DNA of 64,000 bases, taken from assembly GCF_029946005.1 (NCBI RefSeq), contig NZ_JAQSDR010000009.1, positions 62,001 to 126,000 on the forward strand, in the 5' to 3' direction. Numbering within the stretch: the stretch's first letter is position 1; every line of letters starts with the position of its first letter. Both the position numbers and the translations under genes were made by a program. The notes beneath the pieces are model-generated. The model saw only the letters and a list, made by a program, of their open reading frames with translations, was not told the DNA's origin and did no database searches. Shown here in pieces: positions 31,842 through 39,291 of this stretch. This DNA is from Aquabacterium sp. (GTDB lineage: Bacteria; Pseudomonadota; Gammaproteobacteria; Burkholderiales; Burkholderiaceae_C).

Positions 31842-33068
31842 ATGAGCATCTACGAACACATCGCCCAACGGTTGCGGACACTTGGCGTTGAGGCCGAAGT
31901 AAGGCAAGACCGCTGCCTATATACCACCGTAGAAGGCATTACAACAAAGTTCAGAGGCGACGAAGAGTGGGAAACATCATTCATCCAATACCGACGAGCT
32001 CGTAGTTCAAATTTTGACTCAAAAGATTGGGGGCACGCTCTAAACAACTCCATTGAAATCCCCCTGGCCAGGCTTGATCCCGACATATACAGGGAGCCTG
32101 AGGAAACAACCTTTGAGGACTCAAAAGGAAACACCGTAGTCATAAGCAGGGCATCACTGCCCTATTCTTTAGCGCACTTCGATTCCGATGACTATGCGCG
32201 ATACTTTCTAGCGTTGGTAAAAATTCGAGTCACGCGACCAACGACAAGTAGTTCTGGTAGACCAATCGCAATCCTCTTTAGGAAACCGCTTACTGCGACC
32301 TACAGTGTCCGAGGTCGACGCACGCCTACAAATTTGAAAGAAATAGCGATCGCACAAATTAAGTCCTGCCTTTTCAAGCTTGCGGTGGAGCGTCATACCT
32401 GCTATGAGATAGCGTCCCCGAAGGAGTCGAAAGCACTCTTTGAACTTGATTCGCCCGCAGAGTCAGACTGGATTATGCCAAGAGTGAGCTACGAAGAAAA
32501 TCTGGTGAATTACTATAAAGTGGCCAGAAGTAGCCCATTTTCAAGCCAAAGCTTTCTTGCTTACTATCACGTCCTTGAATACTATTTCTTGCGCGTAGCT
32601 GAAGACAATCTCCACCATCAACTTAAAACGGTACTCAATGGCGCAAGTTTTCAAACAAGCACTGACGGGCTCGACAGAGTAATTTCCTTGATTCGCAAAC
32701 AGGCGTCCCAAGATGATGAAACAGAAATGCTCAGAAAGGTACTGCAGCGATTCTCAGCAGAAGACGCATTTATAGCTCACGTAAACAAGCTCGAGGCACT
32801 ACATGGTGAGAAAATCTACACAAGGAAGAGAGCTATATTTGGTGAGCAGTTGGAAATATCAGCCAAGGAAGGGCATGCGTTATCCAATGCTGCAAAATTT
32901 CTCAAGCATGTACGTAACGCAATTGTGCACTCAAGTGACAAATACAAGCGTGACGAGTGCCACATACCTCTCACAGCAACCGAACGTATTATTGAGGAAT
33001 TCATTCCAATAATTAAGTATTTTGCAGAGCAAGTCATATTTGGAACTGCCATTCCGCATCTAAATTAA
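31842..33068 (+). CDS. Hypothetical protein with C-terminal HEPN-like R-x4-H motif
   Basis: 408 residues with no signal peptide or membrane segment. I do not recognise the N-terminal two thirds. The C-terminal part is helical and contains KHVRNAIVHSSDKYKRDE, where Arg358 and His363 form the R-x4-H motif of HEPN ribonucleases; the preceding helices (about 230-340) would be the rest of a HEPN bundle. HEPN proteins commonly serve in toxin-antitoxin and abortive-infection systems, but many small HEPN domains are inactive. The start lies four bases behind attC-like element 2, and the strand is the same as its neighbours. The composition is foreign to the flanks. Confidence 0.7.
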   Translation: MSIYEHIAQRLRTLGVEAEVRQDRCLYTTVEGITTKFRGDEEWETSFIQYRRARSSNFDSKDWGHALNNSIEIPLARLDPDIYREPEETTFEDSKGNTVVISRASLPYSLAHFDSDDYARYFLALVKIRVTRPTTSSSGRPIAILFRKPLTATYSVRGRRTPTNLKEIAIAQIKSCLFKLAVERHTCYEIASPKESKALFELDSPAESDWIMPRVSYEENLVNYYKVARSSPFSSQSFLAYYHVLEYYFLRVAEDNLHHQLKTVLNGASFQTSTDGLDRVISLIRKQASQDDETEMLRKVLQRFSAEDAFIAHVNKLEALHGEKIYTRKRAIFGEQLEISAKEGHALSNAAKFLKHVRNAIVHSSDKYKRDECHIPLTATERIIEEFIPIIKYFAEQVIFGTAIPHLN

Positions 33069-33076
33069 CAAGAGAT

Positions 33077-33127
33077 TTCTAACTGTCGGATCAACGCCCT
33101 TTAACTTTGGCGCTATACGGACTAAGA
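33077..33127 (+). repeat. attC-like element 3 (weak, short)
   Basis: A 51-bp gap element with R''-like ttctaac, the six-base spacer tgtcgg and L''-like atcaacgcc, which fit the left half of an attC site well. The right half (ttaactttggcgctatac, or actaaga at the very end) fits poorly. It may be a truncated site or coincidence. Confidence 0.25.
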
Positions 33128-33131
33128 CCAA

Positions 33132-33809
33132 ATGAAAAAAGATGCCGATCTCGACCGCCTTATTCATCGGGCAACAAAATTCCCAGATCCAACGCCACGA
33201 TTAAGCGCGTTGAAAGAGGCACTTAAAGCTACAGAAGAGTCAATTGAGCATCTTATTGATCAATACCCAACTCGATCTGGCCGAATTTTGGCCCAAAAAA
33301 GAATGCATCAAGACGATGTCGACCTGGAAATACTAATCCTGCAAAAAAATACAGAAGAGTTATTTCCCAGAGTCTTTCGTGGTGGATTTTTGGTGTCTTT
33401 ATGGGCTGTATTTGAGTCGGGTATAAAAGATTTGGCCGAATACACAAGAAATCAGAGGAATTTACCTTTCGGACTGCAAGACCTTAGGGGTGGAGATTTT
33501 CTTGAGCAATCAGAGAGGTTTTTTAGGGCCACACTTCAAATTGAACCGTTTCCTGAAAAAGGAATTAGAAAGAGAATTGAGTATCTGAAAGGCTTTAGAA
33601 ATGCAATCGCGCATCATGACGGTAACATATTGGAAATGCCAAAATATTTTACTCAAAATGGCAGACATTTCTACCAAGAATTTTCGGATTTCCACCATAC
33701 TTTTGCGGTCCCAACATTTGAATACAACGCGGAATGCATCAAGATTACTTCACAGGTCTCAAGCAAGCTTGCAGAAGCAGTCTATGAGCGCCTCCATCCA
33801 GTCGTATAA
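33132..33809 (+). CDS. HEPN-like protein with R-x4-H motif
   Basis: 225 residues, all-helical in appearance. FLVSLWAVFESGIKDLAEYTRNQR followed by GFRNAIAHHDGN gives Arg156 and His161 of an R-x4-H HEPN motif, preceded by the usual acidic or polar helix. The pattern resembles RiboL-PSP-HEPN/MAE_28990-like domains, but I would not fix the subfamily. Role unknown; RNase activity is possible. It is the second HEPN-type gene in a row and the last gene of the accessory run, with strongly AT-rich codon use. A short palindromic sequence with gtataac and gttatct lies at its end (33804-33834). Confidence 0.72.
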   Translation: MKKDADLDRLIHRATKFPDPTPRLSALKEALKATEESIEHLIDQYPTRSGRILAQKRMHQDDVDLEILILQKNTEELFPRVFRGGFLVSLWAVFESGIKDLAEYTRNQRNLPFGLQDLRGGDFLEQSERFFRATLQIEPFPEKGIRKRIEYLKGFRNAIAHHDGNILEMPKYFTQNGRHFYQEFSDFHHTFAVPTFEYNAECIKITSQVSSKLAEAVYERLHPVV

Positions 33810-33971
33810 CTGCTGGTTAACCACAGTGTTATCTTTTCTTCGACTCAAGGTGTTTGACTATGAATTTTCAAGTGTTTGGTGGATTGGATTTTCCAACTGA
33901 TCAGCGACTTGTCGACAACAGCGCGTATAGGAAGACCCCCGTCACGAAAGCGTGAGTTCATTCTTTAAATC

Positions 33972-34517
33972 ATGAAACCGCAAGATCGCAAAGAATTTCT
34001 TCTGACCCTGAAAGTCCGCTTCGAGCAAAACATGCCCCGGCATGTCGGCATCGATTGGGCCGACGTGGCCACCAGGCTCGAAGCCAACCCTGCCGCCTTC
34101 GAATCGCTGCAAGCCATGGAATCCACAGGCGGCGAACCCGACGTCATCGGCCAAGACCCCCAGTCCGGCCAATTCACCTTCTGCGACTGCGCCCCAGAAA
34201 GCCCCACCGGCCGCAGAAGCACCTGTTATGACGGCGAAGCCCGAGCCGCCCGAAAAGAGAACAAGCCCGACCACAGCGCCGTCGAAATGGCCGCCGCCAT
34301 GGGCGTCGACCTGCTGACCGAAGCGCAATACCGCGCCCTGCAAAAGCTCGGCGACTTCGACTTGAAGACCTCCAGCTGGATCAACACGCCACCCGAGGTG
34401 AGGGCCCTCGGCGGCGCCCTGTTCTGTGACCGGCGCTATGGCCAAGTCTTCGTTTATCACAATGGCGTGCAGTCGTACTACGCCGCAAGAGGCTTCCGGG
34501 GCTTGCTCCGGGTCTGA
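33972..34517 (+). CDS. DUF4256 family protein
   Basis: 181 residues. The sequence (LKVRFEQNMPRHVGIDWADV, MESTGGEPDVIGQD, ESPTGRRSTCYDGEA, MAAAMGVDLLTEAQYRALQKLGDFDLKTSSW, FCDRRYGQVFVYHNGVQSYYAARGFRG) matches the DUF4256 family as I know it, which occurs in scattered bacteria and has no established role. Both N- and C-termini look complete. Codon use returns here to the high-GC chromosomal type, so this gene marks the right edge of the AT-rich block. It stands alone, with about 160 bp upstream and 90 bp downstream. Confidence 0.85.
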   Translation: MKPQDRKEFLLTLKVRFEQNMPRHVGIDWADVATRLEANPAAFESLQAMESTGGEPDVIGQDPQSGQFTFCDCAPESPTGRRSTCYDGEARAARKENKPDHSAVEMAAAMGVDLLTEAQYRALQKLGDFDLKTSSWINTPPEVRALGGALFCDRRYGQVFVYHNGVQSYYAARGFRGLLRV

Positions 34518-34558
34518 GTTGCCTCAGCAGACGGCTCCGCCCTGTGTTACTTGGCACA

Positions 34559-34577
34559 GCTATCAATCCTTGATAGC
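34559..34577. promoter_or_regulatory. Palindromic operator before the parD-like gene
   Basis: Perfect 8-bp arms gctatcaa and ttgatagc around the centre tcc, 33 bp before the start codon. ParD-type antitoxins repress their own operon through such sites. A strong ribosome-binding site (ggagg) follows before the ATG. Confidence 0.6.
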
Positions 34578-34610
34578 CTGAGTTCTGGTTTAAACGCAGG
34601 AGGCAAGGTC

Positions 34611-34901
34611 ATGCCATCAAGCTACGTCATTGGCGATCACTTCGAGTCCTTCATCAAATCGCAGATTCAGCAAGGGCGCTACGCCAGCGCCAGTGAAGTC
34701 ATCCGCGATGCACTGCGTGTTCTTGAAGACCGAGAAAAATTCCGCGCCGTCAAACTCGAAGCCCTGAGGGCAGATATTCAAAAAGGTGCTGACAGCGGGG
34801 AAGGCATTGACGCCGACGCCGTTGTTGCTGGCGTTCGCGAACGGAACTCAGCCAAGGGGTCAGGTGCTTCCCATAGCTGCGCCAGGGCGCTTGATTGGTG
34901 A
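34611..34901 (+). CDS. parD: ParD-family antitoxin, solitary
   Basis: 96 residues. The ribbon-helix-helix part is typical of ParD/CopG type II antitoxins (YVIGDHFESFIKSQIQQGRYASASEVIRDALRVLEDRE), followed by the usual ALRADIQKGADSGEGIDAD. The last about 12 residues (SGASHSCARALDW) do not look like a ParD end. No parE-like toxin frame follows; instead ybaK begins on the other strand 17 bases after the stop. A deletion that removed the toxin and joined the antitoxin to unrelated sequence would explain this. The start at 34611 has a good ribosome-binding site; the frame from 34551 would include the operator. Confidence 0.78.
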   Translation: MPSSYVIGDHFESFIKSQIQQGRYASASEVIRDALRVLEDREKFRAVKLEALRADIQKGADSGEGIDADAVVAGVRERNSAKGSGASHSCARALDW

Positions 34902-34917
34902 GTCGGACTGGTGGCCG

Positions 34918-35487
34918 TTACAGAGGCTCGGCCTTGCGCCGCTTGGTTTCGCCATGAACAGGCGCGATCAAGTCGGCACGCGCTTGGTCAGACAGCAATA
35001 ACTGCTTCAAGGAAGGGGCCTCCTCAGGCAGTTGCGCCACATCCACCCAATCGGCCTGTACCACTTGCGCCAGGCGTTCAGGTGAAATCCGCACCGCCGC
35101 GTTGATGGCCCCGGCGGCTGGCAACACCACCTCAAACCGCCGCAACGACACATCCGCGAACACCCGCAGCGGATGCGGCAAGCCAAACGGGCACACCCCG
35201 CCCACCGGATGGCTGGTCCACTGCACCACCTCTTCGGCATTCAGCATCTTGCCCTTGCTGCCAAAGTGTTCCTTGAAGCGCCGGTTGTCCAGGCGGCAAT
35301 CACCGCCCATCACCAGCAGGATCACCTCGTCCTTCAGCCACAGCGACAGCGTCTTGGCGATCTGCGCGGGCGCCACGCCATGCACCCGAGCCGCGTCAAA
35401 CACGGTGGCGGTGGGCTCCGGCGTTTGCAGGATGGTGATGTCGGGCGCGTGTTGATCGAGGAAGGCTTGGACGGATTGAAGGGTCAT
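34918..35487 (-). CDS. ybaK: YbaK-type aminoacyl-tRNA deacylase
   Basis: A 189-residue trans-editing-type protein of the YbaK/ProX (INS-like) superfamily, which hydrolyses wrongly charged tRNA (for example Cys-tRNA-Pro). The core motifs are FDAARVHGVAPAQIAKTLSLWL (with the conserved Lys), the VMGGDCRLDNRRFKE strand, and the GGVCPFGLPHPLRVFADVSL loop. Slightly longer than E. coli YbaK. The ATG at 35487 begins MTLQSVQAFL. No operon partner. Confidence 0.88.
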   Translation of the reverse strand: MTLQSVQAFLDQHAPDITILQTPEPTATVFDAARVHGVAPAQIAKTLSLWLKDEVILLVMGGDCRLDNRRFKEHFGSKGKMLNAEEVVQWTSHPVGGVCPFGLPHPLRVFADVSLRRFEVVLPAAGAINAAVRISPERLAQVVQADWVDVAQLPEEAPSLKQLLLSDQARADLIAPVHGETKRRKAEPL

Positions 35488-35543
35488 GTGTGCATTGTGG
35501 CCCGACCGCTCGAAACGCCCAGGCAACACTCAAACCGGTGCGC

Positions 35544-36563
35544 TCAGGGAGCTTGGGCAGCAACAAATCCGCCAGCAATAGTTTGATTACCGTAGCTGCT
35601 CAAAACATAAGTACCAGCGACTTCTGTTCCGGTTGGGCCAAAAAGCTTTCCATTGATGTTGCCGGACAATGCCTGGCCTGCAACAGCGCATGAAAAATGA
35701 TTAGTTGTTGTGTCAATGGTGCCAGAGCAACTAATATCGTAGATGGCGGTTTCAGGATAGTTGCGCTGCATGAAACTTGTAATCACTGATTTTTCGTTAT
35801 TGTTGTTTCCCCAGTCTTGATTTCTCGTGAGTGAAATCTGCACTGTTTTACTTGAGAAATCAATATAAATATTTGCTCTCATTGTGGCTTGGTTAAATGA
35901 ATAATTGTAACTGCTGCCTCCCGCTTCAACTGCACCTTGGGCGACGCCATTATATTCTCTGGAAGCGGAGGTTGGAAGTGTACCTTCAGGCGTTGTTTTT
36001 CCAAATATGAAGCTGCCAACCGCTATCTTTTGACCAGACCAATAACCTGATTGCCTGTCCCCAACGTATTTCCAATTACCCATGCCGGCATGCTTAAATC
36101 TAGCGTTGCTGGGTATTTGCAATGCGGCGTCAAAATATTGGATGGCCCCAGAGGTCGAGATCATGCCACCTGCTTTGAATTGAATGGTGGGCTCGCCATT
36201 GATTTCAATCGTTTTTGATGAAAATGGAATGGGTATTGTGGGCTGAAACACAAGGGGCGTCCCAAAAACGCCATTGCCAACACTGCCGCCATTTATTTTA
36301 ATAGAGCTTGGTTTTCCAACAAGATCGGCAGCAATCAAGGTAGAAATAGAAGGTCCGTCAATGGTGTCCATATGGCTTGAATCCAGCAGTGACACTGTTG
36401 TCTGTGTTTCAAGATCTATGGAGAATGACCGTGCGGATTGGTCTGACTGCTCAGCCAAAGGCTTTACTGAAGGGGGTGGCTCATTGTTGGCGTCCCCGCC
36501 TCCACCGCATGCGGTGATGAAAATAGAAGCGGCAGATATTGCCAACATTTTTATATACTTCAT
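35544..36563 (-). CDS. Surface lipoprotein with TbpB-like C-terminal beta-barrel domain
   Basis: 339 residues starting with a lipoprotein signal (SIFITACGGGG, Cys19). The C-terminal end SGNINGKLFGPTGTEVAGTYVL... GGFVAAQ follows the pattern of the transferrin-binding-protein B beta-barrel (G-FFGP-x-A-E-x-GG-x-F). The middle contains repeated-looking Ser/Thr/Asn strands and one Cys pair (ISCSGTID, FSCAVAG). The gene is much more AT-rich than its neighbours, and no TonB receptor or Slam exporter lies beside it. Such solitary TbpB-like lipoproteins have unknown ligands. The call is from the tail motif only. Confidence 0.65.
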   Translation of the reverse strand: MKYIKMLAISAASIFITACGGGGDANNEPPPSVKPLAEQSDQSARSFSIDLETQTTVSLLDSSHMDTIDGPSISTLIAADLVGKPSSIKINGGSVGNGVFGTPLVFQPTIPIPFSSKTIEINGEPTIQFKAGGMISTSGAIQYFDAALQIPSNARFKHAGMGNWKYVGDRQSGYWSGQKIAVGSFIFGKTTPEGTLPTSASREYNGVAQGAVEAGGSSYNYSFNQATMRANIYIDFSSKTVQISLTRNQDWGNNNNEKSVITSFMQRNYPETAIYDISCSGTIDTTTNHFSCAVAGQALSGNINGKLFGPTGTEVAGTYVLSSYGNQTIAGGFVAAQAP

Positions 36564-36605
36564 GATCCTCCCAATGTGGCATATTTATAACATTTTCGAG
36601 AAATG

Positions 36606-36630
36606 AAAAAAACCCCCGATTTCGGGGTTT
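36606..36630 (-). terminator. Intrinsic terminator of the PACE exporter gene
   Basis: Read on the minus strand: aaaccccga, a short loop, tcgggggttt and a run of seven T. It lies 27 bases after the stop of the exporter gene. Confidence 0.85.
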
Positions 36631-36656
36631 GGATTGTTGCGTTGACCGTCACGTGA

Positions 36657-37121
36657 CTAGGTGCGGCCGTGGCATGGATCTGCAACAGCCATTGGCGCAG
36701 GCATTGCCGACGCCGGCAACCCAAACACATGGTCAAACCCCAGATTGAACAGGAAGGTGTAGACCATGAAAAACACCATCAGTCCCAGGTCGTAGACAAA
36801 GGCATCCCACAGGCTCAGCCCCAGCAGCGCTGCGAACAGTGGCACCAGCAGCACGACCAGCCCCAGCTCGAAGCCCAAGGCGTGCACCGCACGGCGCAGC
36901 AGCCCGCGGCCTTTCTTGGCCTGCCGCGCCTCCCAGTACTCGAACGCCGAGGTATAGATCAGGTTCCACACCAGCGCGATGGCCGATGAGGCCACGGCCG
37001 CCATGCCGGCGTACACGAGCGAATCGCGCGTGGAGATGAGCGCCAGCAGCGTGCTGCTCATGCAGATGGCGATCAGCTCGAAAAGGGTGACGTAGATAAG
37101 TTTGCGTTTGAGACCTTGCAT
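36657..37121 (-). CDS. PACE-family multidrug efflux protein
   Basis: 154-residue inner-membrane exporter of the proteobacterial antimicrobial compound efflux (AceI-like) family. It consists of two bacterial transmembrane pair repeats: LIYVTLFELIAICMSS... with the conserved membrane Glu in the first helix (FEL), VWNLIYTSAFEYWEAR, ...HALGFELGLVVLLVPL with the second Glu, and FMVYTFLFNLGFDHVFG. Substrates of relatives include biguanide biocides such as chlorhexidine and short diamines. The ATG at 37121 is preferred to a GTG at 37130. It is divergent from a LysR gene 65 bp away, the usual arrangement for AceI/AceR. Confidence 0.92.
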   Translation of the reverse strand: MQGLKRKLIYVTLFELIAICMSSTLLALISTRDSLVYAGMAAVASSAIALVWNLIYTSAFEYWEARQAKKGRGLLRRAVHALGFELGLVVLLVPLFAALLGLSLWDAFVYDLGLMVFFMVYTFLFNLGFDHVFGLPASAMPAPMAVADPCHGRT

Positions 37122-37186
37122 GGCGCTCACTGTATGTCTGAATTCTTGAAAACAAAAGTCAGCATGTTTCAGTTAAATTGATAGGC

Positions 37187-38098
37187 ATGAAGACCGGATT
37201 CGACAGCGACAACGTGAACCTCTTCCTGGCTGTGCTGGACCAAGGCTCGTTCTCGGCCGCCGCACGCACACTGGGCCGAGTGCCTTCGGCCGTGAGCATG
37301 GCCATCGCCCAGCTGGAGGCCGAGCTGGACCTGGTCTTGTTTGACCGCACGGGCCGCGAGCCCACGGCCACCGAGGCGGCCAAGGCGCTGGAGCCCGCTG
37401 CACGGCAACTGGCCCACCAACTGCGCATGCTGCAAGGCCACGCCTTGTCATTGCACCGGGGGCTTGAGCGGCGCCTGAGCATGGCCATCGCGCCCGAGTT
37501 GCTGACCGCTGCGTGGCAGGCGCCGTTGGCGGTGCTGGCGCAAGAGTTCCCGGCGTTGGAGGTCGAGATCCTGACCGCGCCGCAGGCCGACGCCTTGCAG
37601 ATGCTGCACAGCGGCAGCGTGCAACTGGCCCTGGTGTTCGAGCGCACGGCCATCGACGAAAAGGAAGGCTTTCAGGAGTTCAGCAGTGAAACGCTCACTG
37701 CCGTGATCGCGCCGCCCTTGCTGGCCACGCTGAGCGCTGCCAACCAGCGCCTGCGCCCGGCCGACTTGCTGGATCTGCGCCAGATGGTGGTGGTGGGCCG
37801 CGACGAGGAGCAGATCGACCCGCGCCTGCTGCTGTCCCGCCAGGTCTGGCGCACCGACAACCCGCAGACGGCGCTGAGCCTGGTGCAGTCGGGTCTGGGC
37901 TGGGCTTACCTGCCGCGCTCGCTCACCACGCCGCACATGGGGCCGAGCACGCTGGTGGAGATTGGCTTTGCCAACATGTCGAACGAGGTGCGGTTGTGGG
38001 CCGATGTGGTGTGGATCAAGGAGCGGCCGCTGGGGCTGGGCGCGCAGCGCTACATTGATTTGATGCGCCAAGCCCACCCACGACCTTCACAGCCATGA
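37187..38098 (+). CDS. LysR-family regulator divergent from the PACE exporter
   Basis: 303 residues. The N-terminal winged helix-turn-helix reads NVNLFLAVLDQGSFSAAARTLGRVPSAVSMAIAQLEAELDLVLFDRTGRE. The effector-binding domain starts near residue 95 (RRLSMAIAPELLTAAWQAPLAVLAQEFP). Likely controls the divergent exporter gene in response to a substrate, as AceR does. The ATG at 37187 is used; a TTG at 37178 is also in frame. Its stop overlaps a 24-codon frame (38095-38169) that may be the remnant of a further gene. Confidence 0.9.
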   Translation: MKTGFDSDNVNLFLAVLDQGSFSAAARTLGRVPSAVSMAIAQLEAELDLVLFDRTGREPTATEAAKALEPAARQLAHQLRMLQGHALSLHRGLERRLSMAIAPELLTAAWQAPLAVLAQEFPALEVEILTAPQADALQMLHSGSVQLALVFERTAIDEKEGFQEFSSETLTAVIAPPLLATLSAANQRLRPADLLDLRQMVVVGRDEEQIDPRLLLSRQVWRTDNPQTALSLVQSGLGWAYLPRSLTTPHMGPSTLVEIGFANMSNEVRLWADVVWIKERPLGLGAQRYIDLMRQAHPRPSQP

Positions 38099-38260
38099 CC
38101 ACCAACCCATTCACCCCACCCAGCGGCTGGCACGACCAGCTCGCGGGAACCTTGGTGGTCAAGCGCTGACGTCCAGACCAACGGAGGTGCCAAATTAGGG
38201 GTGTCGGTCTACGTACCAAGATGACAAACTGTGTGGCCGAACCATCCACAGGGGATTCAA

Positions 38261-38959
38261 ATGTCATCGCATCTCAAAACGACTGCCATCGGACTGGCTT
38301 GCTTGGTCTGTAGCGCTGCTCATGCCAACCTGATCACCAATGGTAGTTTTGAGTCCGGCACGTTCGTGCCGCAAGGCAGCCAGACGATGACGCTCAGTCC
38401 CGGGGCGAGCAACATCGCTGGATGGCAAATCGTGAATGATTCGCTGGCCTGGATTGGGGTTGGGGATCCGTGGGGGCTGGATGCGCAAGACGGCAGCTTT
38501 TTTCTGGACCTGTCCGACTACGCCGCCGGACCGCCATTCAGCGGTTTGCAGCAGACGCTGACCACCACGCCTGGCCATGAATACACCGTGGAGTTTTACC
38601 TGGGCAGTTCGAACCGCTGGGGGCGCCCCTCGGCGGTGACCGTGAGCGCCGCCGGACAATCGGCCACCTTCACGAGCCCGACCACGGGCACCAACAACGA
38701 CTGGCAGCTCTCTTCTTTTGTCTTTGTCGCCAACGCTTCGACGACCCCGCTCACCTTCATTGGGTCCAAAGGGGCGAACTACATCGGGCTGGACAATGTG
38801 AGCGCCACGGCCACCGCTGTGCCTGAACCCCTCAGTGTGGCGTTGTTGCTGGCCGGGGGGGCGGTGCTGGCCGTGTGCACAACCACAGGCCCACGACCAA
38901 AAAAGTGCCATACACGCCCCAGCGCAGCCAGTCGGGGATGGGCAGAAACCACAGCATGA
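38261..38959 (+). CDS. PEP-CTERM-type secreted protein (choice-of-anchor/DUF642-like)
   Basis: 232 residues. A signal peptide (TTAIGLACLVCSAAHA) is followed by NLITNGSFESGTF and a beta-rich domain of the kind found in choice-of-anchor C/DUF642 proteins. Near the end lies a PEP-CTERM motif (AVPEPLSVALLLAGGAVLAVC) for exosortase sorting. Instead of stopping at a short basic tail, the frame runs about 38 residues further and overlaps the end of the convergent DUF454 gene by 128 bp. The tail TTGPRPKKC may act as the basic cluster; the rest looks accidental. No exosortase gene is in this window. Confidence 0.82.
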   Translation: MSSHLKTTAIGLACLVCSAAHANLITNGSFESGTFVPQGSQTMTLSPGASNIAGWQIVNDSLAWIGVGDPWGLDAQDGSFFLDLSDYAAGPPFSGLQQTLTTTPGHEYTVEFYLGSSNRWGRPSAVTVSAAGQSATFTSPTTGTNNDWQLSSFVFVANASTTPLTFIGSKGANYIGLDNVSATATAVPEPLSVALLLAGGAVLAVCTTTGPRPKKCHTRPSAASRGWAETTA

Positions 38960-39248
38960 TGGCGCTGCACGACATCATCGAGCAGGCCAGCCATTTGGCC
39001 TTGCGGGGCACGGCGCCATGGTCACGCCAATGAAGGATGTGTGGACCGAACGTGGGGTGATTCAGCAAGTGCGCTTCAAGCGCGGGCCAGCCTTTGCCGG
39101 CGGCCCAGGCCGCTGCCAGCACGAAGGGCACCGTGGGCATCACCGGCAGGACCGCACCAATCACACCCAGGGCGAGGCACAGCACCGCCAGCCCTCGCCA
39201 TAGCCACCGGCGTGTCTCACTGAGCAAAGAGGTCTCCAAAATTGGCAT
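38832..39248 (-). CDS. DUF454 (YbaN-like) inner-membrane protein
   Basis: 138 residues with three likely membrane spans. The N-terminal half is the DUF454 signature (WLWRGLAVLCLALGVIGAVLPVMPTVPFVLAAAWAAGKGWPALEAHLLNHPTFGPHILHW in pieces), and a second hydrophobic pair (MMSCSAIMLWFLPIPDWLRWGVYGTFLVVGLWL) follows. The end is Pro-rich (RPAPPPRPATTPH). Function unknown. Its 3' 128 bp lie under the PEP-CTERM gene on the other strand. It is divergent from the PadR gene, 43 bp away. Confidence 0.88.
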   Translation of the reverse strand: MPILETSLLSETRRWLWRGLAVLCLALGVIGAVLPVMPTVPFVLAAAWAAGKGWPALEAHLLNHPTFGPHILHWRDHGAVPRKAKWLACSMMSCSAIMLWFLPIPDWLRWGVYGTFLVVGLWLCTRPAPPPRPATTPH

Positions 39249-39291
39249 GCATGGGCCAAAGTCTACCTCTGTGGCGTCTTAGACTAAGAAG

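Noticed and set aside
29100..34000. Prophage or insertion sequence
   Set aside because: No integrase, transposase or phage structural gene, and no terminal inverted repeats or target duplication seen.
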